DNA from: Litorilituus lipolyticus
GTDB lineage: Bacteria; Pseudomonadota; Gammaproteobacteria; Enterobacterales; Alteromonadaceae
Assembly (NCBI RefSeq): GCF_006439335.1
Contig: NZ_SAWY01000005.1
Location: forward strand, 155,358 to 219,357
DNA length: 64,000 nucleotides
Direction of reading: 5' to 3'
Shown: positions 1 through 7,312 of the stretch, one piece after another
Numbering within the stretch: position 1 is the first letter of the stretch
How the letters are laid out: the number at the start of each line of letters is the position of its first letter
Translations under genes and position numbers: made by a program
Notes under the pieces: model-generated
Told to the model about the DNA's origin: nothing
The model's database searches: none
What the model saw: only the letters and a program-made list of their open reading frames with translations

Positions 1-1
1 G

Positions 2-790
2 GATCCTCAGTTTTATTATCAAACGCCTGAGGCTTTACTAGAAGCATATCAAGCGGTAAGTAAGCGCTTAGACCCACACTTGCCTAAGCTGTTTGGTAAA
101 TTGCCGCGCATGCCTTATGGAGTCATCCCAATTCCAGATTCTATGGCTCCTGATGAAACGACTGCTTATTATTCTGGCCCTTCTGCCGATGGAACACGTG
201 CAGGTTATTACTACGTCAATTTATACCTGCCAGAATCAAGGCCTAAATATGAAATAGAAGTGCTAAGTGTTCATGAAGCCGTTCCTGGGCATCACTTACA
301 GGTGGCCTTACAAATGGAGTTAGGTGAACTTCCTAAGTTTAGGCGCTTTCTCGATTTTACTGTATTCACTGAGGGATGGGGCTTATATAGTGAACGTTTA
401 GGTTATGACATGGGACTTTATAGCGATCCGTATTCTCGCTTTGGACAATTAACCTATGATATGTGGCGTGCGGTACGTTTAGTTGTTGATACGGGAATAC
501 ATCACAAAGGTTGGACACGAAAGCAAGCTATTGATTATTTTATGGCAAATGCCGCTAAGTCAGAGCAAGATATTATTAATGAGATAGATCGCTATATTTC
601 TTGGCCAGGTCAAGCACTCGCATACAAAATAGGGCAGTTGAAAATACTTGCTTTGCGAGAAAAGGCTGAAAAGACACTAGGTGATAAGTTTGATATTAGA
701 AGCTTTCACGATACGGTTTTAGGCAGTGGTTCAATACCGCTTAACGTGCTGGAAGACAATGTAGAACAATGGATTGAGTCTAAGCAATAG
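2..790 (+). CDS. DUF885 family protein, 3' portion (5' end outside window)
   Basis: The frame is open from base 2 with no start codon inside the window that makes a sensible N-terminus, so this is the C-terminal ~262 residues of a longer protein. It contains HEAVPGHHLQ, the hallmark of DUF885 proteins, which are usually ~550-600 residue exported or lipoprotein metallopeptidase-like proteins; the His/Glu residues are the likely zinc ligands. A second conserved DUF885 segment, EGWGLYSE, follows. The function is presumed peptidase from family resemblance only. The true start, any signal peptide and the N-terminal domain cannot be judged. The next gene begins 88 bases downstream. Confidence 0.85.
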   Translation, partial: DPQFYYQTPEALLEAYQAVSKRLDPHLPKLFGKLPRMPYGVIPIPDSMAPDETTAYYSGPSADGTRAGYYYVNLYLPESRPKYEIEVLSVHEAVPGHHLQVALQMELGELPKFRRFLDFTVFTEGWGLYSERLGYDMGLYSDPYSRFGQLTYDMWRAVRLVVDTGIHHKGWTRKQAIDYFMANAAKSEQDIINEIDRYISWPGQALAYKIGQLKILALREKAEKTLGDKFDIRSFHDTVLGSGSIPLNVLEDNVEQWIESKQ

Positions 791-878
791 TCAGTATTTT
801 TAACTGATATATTGATTTTTGTAAAACGCTAAATTAGGGTTAAATGCTAGGGGTTGGTACTTTCAATAGGAAGGGTAA

Positions 879-1421
879 ATGTTAATAAAAGAAAACTGTG
901 GTCTTATAATTGTTGATGTCCAAGGACGTCTTGCTCAAATGGTACATAACAGTGATGCTTTGCTTGTGAACACTCGAAAGTTAATTGAGTGTTGTCAGTT
1001 GTTAGCTATACCTATTATTTGGCTTGAACAAAACCCAAAAGGGTTGGGAGAGACACTACCTGAACTTTCTGATTTACTTAAGCAGTCGAGCAAAGTATTT
1101 GAAAAGTTTCATTTTAATGCTCTTTATGAACCTGAAATTGCTACTGCTATTAAAGCAACTGGCAAACAGCAGTGGCTTGTGGCAGGAATCGAAGCACATG
1201 TCTGTGTTTACCAAACTGTCATGGGGCTACTTAATGCTGGCTATGAAACAGAAGTCGTAATTGATTGCATAGCATCCAGAATGCAATCAAATATTGAAGT
1301 GGCTATTGCTAAGATGCAACAAAAAGGCGCGAGCATCTCAAGCTTAGAGATGTCTGTGTTTGAATTACTTAACAGCGCTAAGTCAGATGAGTTTAAAGGT
1401 ATATTACCGATAATAAAGTAG
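879..1421 (+). CDS. Isochorismatase-like cysteine hydrolase
   Basis: A 180-residue protein of the isochorismatase-like hydrolase fold (YcaC/nicotinamidase relatives). The early Asp in IIVDVQ (residue 13), a Lys in EKFHFNA (about residue 75) and the Cys in EAHVCVYQT (about residue 110) fit the family's Asp-Lys-Cys catalytic arrangement. It probably hydrolyses an amide or similar small substrate in the cytoplasm, but the substrate cannot be named from sequence. GGAAGGGTAA just before the ATG supplies a ribosome binding site. It is followed by a strong hairpin at 1469-1502, so it probably ends its transcription unit. Confidence 0.85.
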   Translation: MLIKENCGLIIVDVQGRLAQMVHNSDALLVNTRKLIECCQLLAIPIIWLEQNPKGLGETLPELSDLLKQSSKVFEKFHFNALYEPEIATAIKATGKQQWLVAGIEAHVCVYQTVMGLLNAGYETEVVIDCIASRMQSNIEVAIAKMQQKGASISSLEMSVFELLNSAKSDEFKGILPIIK

Positions 1422-1468
1422 TAACTCTTATGAGGTCTTACTTAAGCTTTTGAATATTTTCTTAATTA

Positions 1469-1502
1469 AAAGCCATTTATTTTGAATAAAATAAATGGCT
1501 TT
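1469..1502. terminator. Perfect 15-bp hairpin, bidirectional terminator
   Basis: Left arm 1469-1483 and right arm 1488-1502 are exact reverse complements with a 4-base loop. The A-rich start and T-rich end suit termination in both directions. It sits between convergent genes (879-1421 on plus, 1566-1766 on minus). Confidence 0.8.
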
Positions 1503-1565
1503 ACGTTTAACTTAAGATTTTATGCATGCTTATAAATGTGATTTGTATATTTCTCTATTGGCTGA

Positions 1566-1766
1566 TTAGTTTATAGCCCAGCTTGGGAGCAGAAAGCAAC
1601 TTGCAGCGAATAAAGCCCAAATTAGCATAGTTAACCAATACATAGCGGGATCACTACCTCGATGATAAGGATGCCATATGTAGGCAACTCCTCTGACTAA
1701 ATCAAAAAGTAACCAAAGTGTTAGAGCAAAACCTAACCAATAAGCCCAAGGTAGTGATAACAACAT
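1566..1766 (-). CDS. Small two-helix membrane protein
   Basis: A 66-residue hydrophobic protein with two predicted membrane helices separated by a short polar loop (about residues 25-36, WHPYHRGSDP). A longer frame opens at 1799, but the ATG at 1766 is preferred: it has an AGGAG 7 bases upstream, and that Shine-Dalgarno sequence is made of the last codons (gat gag gag tac) of the cytochrome gene, whose TAG ends one base before this ATG. The genes are therefore almost certainly translationally coupled. I do not recognise a family. The coupling suggests a membrane partner of the upstream propeller/cytochrome lipoprotein, which is inference. Confidence 0.6.
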   Translation of the reverse strand: MLLSLPWAYWLGFALTLWLLFDLVRGVAYIWHPYHRGSDPAMYWLTMLIWALFAASCFLLPSWAIN

Positions 1767-1767
1767 A

Positions 1768-4700
1768 CTAGTACTCCTCATCGGCGTTAAGAGTGCCATC
1801 TAAATTACTATCAAGTGCCGACTGCCAACCTTTACCCGGTACAGTACACGTATAAGTCAGGTTGTTATTGGCTGTTTTGGCTAAAGCTAATAACTGAGAG
1901 CTTGCTAAAAGATCTTCAGCTGCTGAGTCACTTCTATATTGATTTGTTGTATGTTCAAATAAATAACCACGTTGTTTGCCGTCAATCATACCTAAAGCAA
2001 TAAGGTCACACTCAGTAACTTCACCTCCTAATATTTTTGAAGTGAATGATGTAGTAGCTCGCTGCTCAAATAACGCAATGCGTTGTTCAACCTGTGCATT
2101 TGATTGTGAAGATAGCGTTATTTGCTGACCGACAATGGGGGCTAAATCATTATCAAACTCCATCATGTAATCAACTAAACCTTGACGTGTTTCTTCATCA
2201 GGAATACCTACTTCACCAAAATTGAAGTGACAACCATGGCGCTCATCTGCACCCTCAGGGCAACCTGCTTCACCATTATCAAAGACTCCACCTTTTAGGA
2301 AGTTAAGTAATTGATCTGTTGCACCATCATGCAAAAAACCAAAGCCTCTTATTTGCTCACCTTGATGTTGTTTAGTATGAGAGGGTAGAAATCCTTCTCT
2401 ATCAGGTAAGCCGAACATACCTACACGAGTATATAGGTTTCGTAAATGTGGTACTTTTAATATTTGAATTTCACCTCCATGCGCTATTTCGCCACGCGTA
2501 CCATAAAAGCCTTGTTCGTGATCTACGCCATGACAGCCTTCACAGTTAACACCATCAGGGGAGTCACCATTGAGTAAGGTATCTTCAGCGGCACCATCTG
2601 AACGACGTTCACCGTGAAAAAAATCTTCTCCAGTTTTTGCTGATGTAGATAGAGAATTATCAAGGCCACGGATAGGGTTTGGCGGTAAAGCAACGCGCAA
2701 CATGAAGTCAGCGAATTTATCCATGTCTTGTTCAAGCTCAATGACTTGATCGGTTTTGTTTTCTGAGTCTACCGATTCTGGTAACGCAATATTCATCCCT
2801 AATAAGCCTTCAAAAGCGACAATGAAGTTTTTAAAGGACGTTTTTTCATCTAAGGTTTGCTCTATATCATCACCAAAATAACCGACAGAACGGTCACCAC
2901 GCCAGTGCATATGCCCACTGTTCTGCATGCCACGTAGCGATTGTGTACCCATGGGGCCTTTCATTGAGGCAAATGTTCTCTTATCGCCATTGCCATTGAT
3001 GATGTCGAGTAATTGACAACTTTCATCTTCTGGCCCAACGAGTAAACAGCCTAATTCTGTTAGATTTTCTGTAGGGAAGGGCTGTGGGTTAACCCCATTC
3101 GATGCGTCAGGATTACCTAAGTTCCAACTTAAATGATCTGTATCTCCAAAGATATGGCAACTTGCACAAGAAGATTCACCATTTGAAGAAGAGCGTTCAC
3201 CATCGTAAAGCATTGAGCGCCCTGCCATGTAACTAGCAGGTTCAAGCGTTGGCATTGTGATGCGTTGTATTTCAACATTTTGGCTTAAATCTACACGGAC
3301 TAAGCTATTATCAAATCGTGTGAAAACATAGAGGGATTGGTGCTGCTCATCGAGTAATAAACCTGCTGGCCCACCTTCGATGGTTAAGTAATTTTCACTG
3401 AGCTGGGTGGGATCAAACTCATCGCCACTGTTATCCCAATATTTAGATTGTTCTAGTTGTGAGGTCGGTAAAACAGCCACTTTATCTGAGCCGATAACTG
3501 CATTATATAATGTGCTACCATCTTGAGATATGGCAAGTTGTGTTGGTGTCGATAATGTATGTTTTTTAAGCGCTTCTTTACCCTTTAAGTTTGAATAATC
3601 AATATGGCGATTTAAATGTCTTGGCTCGACAGAACCTGACTGTGGGTTAATCACGGTAATACGGCTTTGTGCGATATTTCCCTGAACCGTTGTACCGCCA
3701 AAAACACCGGGACCTTCAAAGCGAGTTGCATTATTGGATTCAGTATTAGATACATAGACTTGGCCAGATTTAGGGTTAATGGCTAAATTGAATAGCGTTG
3801 TACCGACATGGGCAAAAGCTTTTGTTTCGCTCAAGGTATCAGTATCAATTTCAAAAACATCTAAGTCAGGCAAAGTGAAGCGAATGCCATTAGAAAAGTT
3901 ACGTCCTTTTGTGTCGCGCCATTGACCAGATTCGTTATCATATTTAACGATCATACTTGTCCAAGGTTGGTATTCACCATCGGCATTAACTCCTGGCGCT
4001 GTTCTACCACCGGGAAGATATCCTTCTGTTAAACCATTGGGGCTACTAATTTCATCCATTACTTGGCAAGGGTAAGCGCCATATACATCATCTTCATAGC
4101 CGTAACACATTACTGACTCATGAACAGCTGTAGTTTGATTACCTGAGTTTAGTACGCCTGCATATAGACGAGTTTGATCTTCCGATATCGCGAGGCCTCT
4201 AAGCGTATCACCGAACAGTGATATAATCTTAATAGGTTTACCCCCTAAGGTATTTGTTAAGTTTTCGCTATCAAAAACCCAAATATCAGCGCGACCTGTA
4301 CTTGGGGTGTGCAATTTTGCATCACCAGCGCCTTCTACACTGGCTAATGCAGGATTCATTCTTTGTTGGCCACGATGCGCTGTAGTAATAAAGGCTTTAT
4401 TTTTTGCAAAAACGATATCTTTAGGTTCATCACCAACGAGTAGAGTTCTTAAAACAGTGGCACGATCCGTTGAAATATCAATTAAAGTGATGGAATCTGA
4501 AAGATGATTTACCACCCAAGCAGTATCGTTATGAATAGCAACAGCAACAGGCTCTATACCTACAGGAACTGACTGCAGATGACTCGCTTGACCATTGTCT
4601 TCTATGGCAAATATTTCAATAGTGTTATTTGAGGTATTGGTTACTAGCAGTTTGTTGCCGTCAGCAGTTTTAGCAATGGGCCTTACGGGGGCAGACTCAA

Positions 4701-4854
4701 AACCAATAAATTGAGCTCTGGGCTCTGGCGGCGTAACGATAGCAGGTGGTGTTACCGGTGTTGGAGCTGGTGGATTTGTCGCTGTAGGTGACTCTTTACT
4801 ACCGCAACCACTCACTAGCATAACTAATATAGATAATTGAAAAAATTTATTCAT
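1768..4854 (-). CDS. Beta-propeller / diheme cytochrome c lipoprotein with C-terminal EF-hand
   Basis: A 1028-residue exported protein. The ATG at 4854 follows AGGAAG and begins a lipoprotein signal peptide ending in the lipobox VSGC; an in-frame ATG at 4887 lacks these. Residues ~40-500 hold surface-propeller (YVTN-like) repeats. Two CxxCH heme motifs follow, SCASCH at ~563-567 and NCEGCH at ~771-775, in a region resembling diheme cytochrome c peroxidase/MauG-type proteins. The last residues form an EF-hand-like calcium loop, D1015 to E1026 (DSNLDGTLNADE). It should sit in the periplasm or outer membrane and carry electrons or oxidise a substrate; the substrate is unknown. It is divergent from a TetR regulator, with palindromes in the shared promoter region. 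Confidence 0.8.
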   Translation of the reverse strand: MNKFFQLSILVMLVSGCGSKESPTATNPPAPTPVTPPAIVTPPEPRAQFIGFESAPVRPIAKTADGNKLLVTNTSNNTIEIFAIEDNGQASHLQSVPVGIEPVAVAIHNDTAWVVNHLSDSITLIDISTDRATVLRTLLVGDEPKDIVFAKNKAFITTAHRGQQRMNPALASVEGAGDAKLHTPSTGRADIWVFDSENLTNTLGGKPIKIISLFGDTLRGLAISEDQTRLYAGVLNSGNQTTAVHESVMCYGYEDDVYGAYPCQVMDEISSPNGLTEGYLPGGRTAPGVNADGEYQPWTSMIVKYDNESGQWRDTKGRNFSNGIRFTLPDLDVFEIDTDTLSETKAFAHVGTTLFNLAINPKSGQVYVSNTESNNATRFEGPGVFGGTTVQGNIAQSRITVINPQSGSVEPRHLNRHIDYSNLKGKEALKKHTLSTPTQLAISQDGSTLYNAVIGSDKVAVLPTSQLEQSKYWDNSGDEFDPTQLSENYLTIEGGPAGLLLDEQHQSLYVFTRFDNSLVRVDLSQNVEIQRITMPTLEPASYMAGRSMLYDGERSSSNGESSCASCHIFGDTDHLSWNLGNPDASNGVNPQPFPTENLTELGCLLVGPEDESCQLLDIINGNGDKRTFASMKGPMGTQSLRGMQNSGHMHWRGDRSVGYFGDDIEQTLDEKTSFKNFIVAFEGLLGMNIALPESVDSENKTDQVIELEQDMDKFADFMLRVALPPNPIRGLDNSLSTSAKTGEDFFHGERRSDGAAEDTLLNGDSPDGVNCEGCHGVDHEQGFYGTRGEIAHGGEIQILKVPHLRNLYTRVGMFGLPDREGFLPSHTKQHQGEQIRGFGFLHDGATDQLLNFLKGGVFDNGEAGCPEGADERHGCHFNFGEVGIPDEETRQGLVDYMMEFDNDLAPIVGQQITLSSQSNAQVEQRIALFEQRATTSFTSKILGGEVTECDLIALGMIDGKQRGYLFEHTTNQYRSDSAAEDLLASSQLLALAKTANNNLTYTCTVPGKGWQSALDSNLDGTLNADEEY

Positions 4855-4876
4855 GTGACTTCCTAGTAAATAATTA

Positions 4877-4899
4877 TAAATTTTCATGTTGACAATTTA
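4877..4899. promoter_or_regulatory. TetR operator-like palindrome, imperfect copy
   Basis: AAATTTTCA-TGT-TGACAATTT flanked by T/A. It differs at one arm position from the perfect copy at 4920-4942 and lies 23 bases upstream of the cytochrome start codon, where bound repressor could block transcription. The assignment to the neighbouring TetR protein is inference from position and repetition. Confidence 0.6.
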
Positions 4900-4919
4900 C
4901 AGATTACACTAGGCTTTAA

Positions 4920-4942
4920 TAAATTGTCAACGTGACAATTTA
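4920..4942. promoter_or_regulatory. TetR operator-like palindrome, perfect copy
   Basis: Ten-base arms TAAATTGTCA / TGACAATTTA around a 3-base spacer (ACG). It lies in the divergent promoter region between the cytochrome lipoprotein and TetR genes, 45 bases before the TetR start, so it is well placed for autoregulation. Confidence 0.7.
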
Positions 4943-4987
4943 ATTGTTTTTGTTATAGTGTTCATTTTAAGCTTGATTGGAGGTTGT

Positions 4988-5566
4988 ATGGCAAGACCAA
5001 GCATGGCGGGTCAACGGCGTGAAGAAATATTAGACGCGCTTGAAATATGTATTTTAGAACAAGGTATTCAGGCAACATCATTAGAGAATATCGCTGATAC
5101 TGCAAAAATGAAGCGTACAATATTACGTCATTATATTGGCAATAGAGATGACATTATTTGTGCGCTAAGTGAGCGCTGGTTAAAGAAATATTCACAGCAA
5201 TGGCTAGATTTATTAGCTTGGTTGCCTAGAGAAAACAGAGCTGATGCCCTTATAGATTCACTGTTTTCTTCGAGAAGCAAAGAAATGGTTAATAATACTA
5301 TTATTGGTGAAGCTATTTTCTCAGAAGCAAAGCGACTAGAGTCAATTAAGGTGCATCAAAAGCAAATCATGGCAGAATTTATTCAGCATTTAGTACGAGA
5401 ATTCTCAGAACAATTTTCAAAGGCCAATAGCAGCACAGTTGAGCTGGTAGCGTATGGTATATACTCAAATTACTTAATGAGTGAATCATTATTACCCTTG
5501 GGGATGTTCGATGAAATGTATAAGTTAAAGCAAGCTTCACTATTAATGACTCAGCAATTACGATAG
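4988..5566 (+). CDS. TetR/AcrR family transcriptional regulator
   Basis: A 192-residue regulator. The ATG at 4988 with GGAGG four bases upstream is chosen over the earlier frame opening at 4958, because MARPSMAGQRREEILDALE is a typical TetR beginning. The N-terminal helix-turn-helix spans ~10-55 (ATSLENIADTAKMKRTILRHYI); the rest is an all-helical ligand/dimer domain, ligand unknown. Three matching palindromes surround it (4877-4899, 4920-4942, 5566-5600), before the cytochrome gene, before itself and before the next operon. It therefore probably represses all three units and itself. Family assignment is firm; the regulon is inferred. Confidence 0.88.
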   Translation: MARPSMAGQRREEILDALEICILEQGIQATSLENIADTAKMKRTILRHYIGNRDDIICALSERWLKKYSQQWLDLLAWLPRENRADALIDSLFSSRSKEMVNNTIIGEAIFSEAKRLESIKVHQKQIMAEFIQHLVREFSEQFSKANSSTVELVAYGIYSNYLMSESLLPLGMFDEMYKLKQASLLMTQQLR

Positions 5567-5600
5567 AAAAGTAAATTGTCATATTGACAATTTACTTTTC
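5566..5600. promoter_or_regulatory. 35-bp perfect palindrome with TetR operator core
   Basis: Sixteen-base exact arms, 5566-5581 and 5585-5600, around TAT. It contains the TTGTCA-N3-TGACAA core of the two sites upstream of the TetR gene and begins in that gene's stop codon. It lies 53 bases before the next start, so it can be an operator for the desaturase pair, and the RNA could also fold as a hairpin. Confidence 0.7.
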
Positions 5601-5652
5601 TAAAGGTACATTACGCATCATGATTTAGTAAAACAACTCTTAGGTGCAATAT

Positions 5653-6258
5653 ATGAATCTCTTTAATTCTATTTTAACTTCCATCGTGATCGTGGTGATT
5701 TTTTGGGCTTGTGCTTTTTTTCAAACCAGTATTGCTCATGCTATTCAGCATAAAGAAGTGGGTGCTTCGTTAGAACTCTCTAAAAAAGCTAATGCAGAAA
5801 AAGTGAAAGTCCATAAAACTGCGCTAGATAATGCGGAATTAGTAAATGAAAGTATTACAAAAATCATTAACTTTTCAGGGATTAAACAACGTATTTACTT
5901 AGAAGATACGCCCCAGCTCTGGCAGAGATTTAATAGTGATACTAAAATCCATAAACTGTTAAAACAGCAGCCTAAACAAATATTTGTCACTTATAGCGCT
6001 TTATCTAAAGACTTTAAACAAGCAGATGTTGCTATCGGTTATAACGTGATTGAATTGAGTAAATTTGATAGTCATCACACCATTGAAATGCACCGTCTTA
6101 AGCGATTATTAGCCAAAGGTAAATACTCAGACAGTGCATTAACTGATGCTTGGAAAAGTATAGATTATAATAAAGCCATAGATTATGTACTTGAAGTACA
6201 TGATTTAAGCAATGGCACTGATATTGAATCAACACAACTGTTTGTCGCGTATAAGTAG
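5653..6258 (+). CDS. Membrane-anchored protein, possibly effector-binding (GyrI-like) domain
   Basis: A 201-residue protein with an N-terminal hydrophobic segment (residues ~6-28) that is a signal peptide or membrane anchor, followed by a soluble domain. The ATG at 5653 has TTAGG about 8 bases upstream; a GTG at 5644 is in frame but lies inside that site. The soluble part has the weak look of the AraC effector-binding/GyrI-like fold (FVTYSALSKDF, then DVAIGYNV), which I would not treat as established. It ends 9 bases before the desaturase gene, so the two are probably cotranscribed, and a TetR operator-like palindrome precedes them. Confidence 0.5.
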   Translation: MNLFNSILTSIVIVVIFWACAFFQTSIAHAIQHKEVGASLELSKKANAEKVKVHKTALDNAELVNESITKIINFSGIKQRIYLEDTPQLWQRFNSDTKIHKLLKQQPKQIFVTYSALSKDFKQADVAIGYNVIELSKFDSHHTIEMHRLKRLLAKGKYSDSALTDAWKSIDYNKAIDYVLEVHDLSNGTDIESTQLFVAYK

Positions 6259-6267
6259 GAGACACTG

Positions 6268-7149
6268 ATGGAATTTTTATCTCAAATCTTAACGCCGGAT
6301 GACGTATGGGGCTTGGAAGCTTGGATTGATGATTGGTTTTTTGTGATTGCCATCGCATTATTTTTAATCGAATGTGTTCGCTATGTAATAAAGAAAAAGT
6401 TCACTAAAGATTTCTTCGGTGATAGCGTTGCCAATTTTGTGACTTTGGGTTTGTTTATATTAATTGTTGCTACGGTTGGAGCAACCTATGCAGGGGTGTT
6501 CATATTTACTTATGAGCAGTTCAGTTTGGTACAATTACCAATTAATGGTTGGACAATCTTATGTTGCATTATACTTGCTGATCTTGCTTATTATTGGGAG
6601 CACAGATTTTTACATATGAACGGTTTTGGTTGGGCCACTCATACAGTCCATCATAGTTCACCGCATTTTAATATATCAGTAGCGTATAGACATGGCCCTA
6701 TGGATTGGTTCTTTCCCTTGTTTTTCCATTTGCCGCTAGCGTTAATAGGTTTTCACCCATTTGTTATTTTCTTAGCAGAAATTGTAGTACAGGTATTTCA
6801 AACGCTTTTACATACCGAAACGGTGAAAAAGTTACCAAGACCTATAGAAGCCATTTTTAATACGCCGTCGCATCATAGAGTCCACCACGCAACGAATAAA
6901 CAGTATTTAGATAAAAACTATGCAGGAATTTTTATTATTTGGGACAAAATGTTTGGCACGTTTGCCGAAGAAAAAGAGCCGGTGAACTATGGCATTTACC
7001 CAAAACTTAATAGTGTTAATCCAATAAAAGTATTTTTCTCTGGTTACGTAAAGTTATGCCAAAGATTGTGGAATGCGCCTTCATGGGGGTACCGTTGGAA
7101 TTTGTTAGTAAAATCTCCAACTTGGGCGTGGCAGCAAGAAAATAAATAA
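6268..7149 (+). CDS. Sterol desaturase / fatty acid hydroxylase family membrane protein
   Basis: A 293-residue membrane protein with 4-5 hydrophobic segments and the histidine clusters of the fatty acid hydroxylase superfamily: HRFLH (about residues 112-116), HTVHH (about 126-130) and HRVHH (about 204-208). These bind a di-iron centre that uses oxygen to hydroxylate or desaturate a lipid or sterol-like substrate. The substrate cannot be read from sequence. A good ribosome binding site (TAGGAGA) precedes the ATG. It forms a likely operon with the preceding anchored protein and is followed by a terminator. Control by the TetR protein suggests lipid- or xenobiotic-responsive expression, which is inference. 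Confidence 0.85.
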   Translation: MEFLSQILTPDDVWGLEAWIDDWFFVIAIALFLIECVRYVIKKKFTKDFFGDSVANFVTLGLFILIVATVGATYAGVFIFTYEQFSLVQLPINGWTILCCIILADLAYYWEHRFLHMNGFGWATHTVHHSSPHFNISVAYRHGPMDWFFPLFFHLPLALIGFHPFVIFLAEIVVQVFQTLLHTETVKKLPRPIEAIFNTPSHHRVHHATNKQYLDKNYAGIFIIWDKMFGTFAEEKEPVNYGIYPKLNSVNPIKVFFSGYVKLCQRLWNAPSWGYRWNLLVKSPTWAWQQENK

Positions 7150-7181
7150 TGAAGTAGGAATTAACTATTTTTATTCTTAAT

Positions 7182-7208
7182 TAAGCCTTCCTTTTGGAAG
7201 GTTTTTTA
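7182..7208 (+). terminator. Rho-independent terminator after desaturase gene
   Basis: CCTTCC-TTTT-GGAAGG stem-loop (7186-7201) followed by six T residues. Confidence 0.8.
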
Positions 7209-7312
7209 TCTTTAGTGCGGTTTATTTACTTGTTGCTACTGTTAAATTCTGCTTAAATCTTTTTATGCAGCATTAAGAAGATGCTAATACTCTAGGAACA
7301 CAATAATAATTC

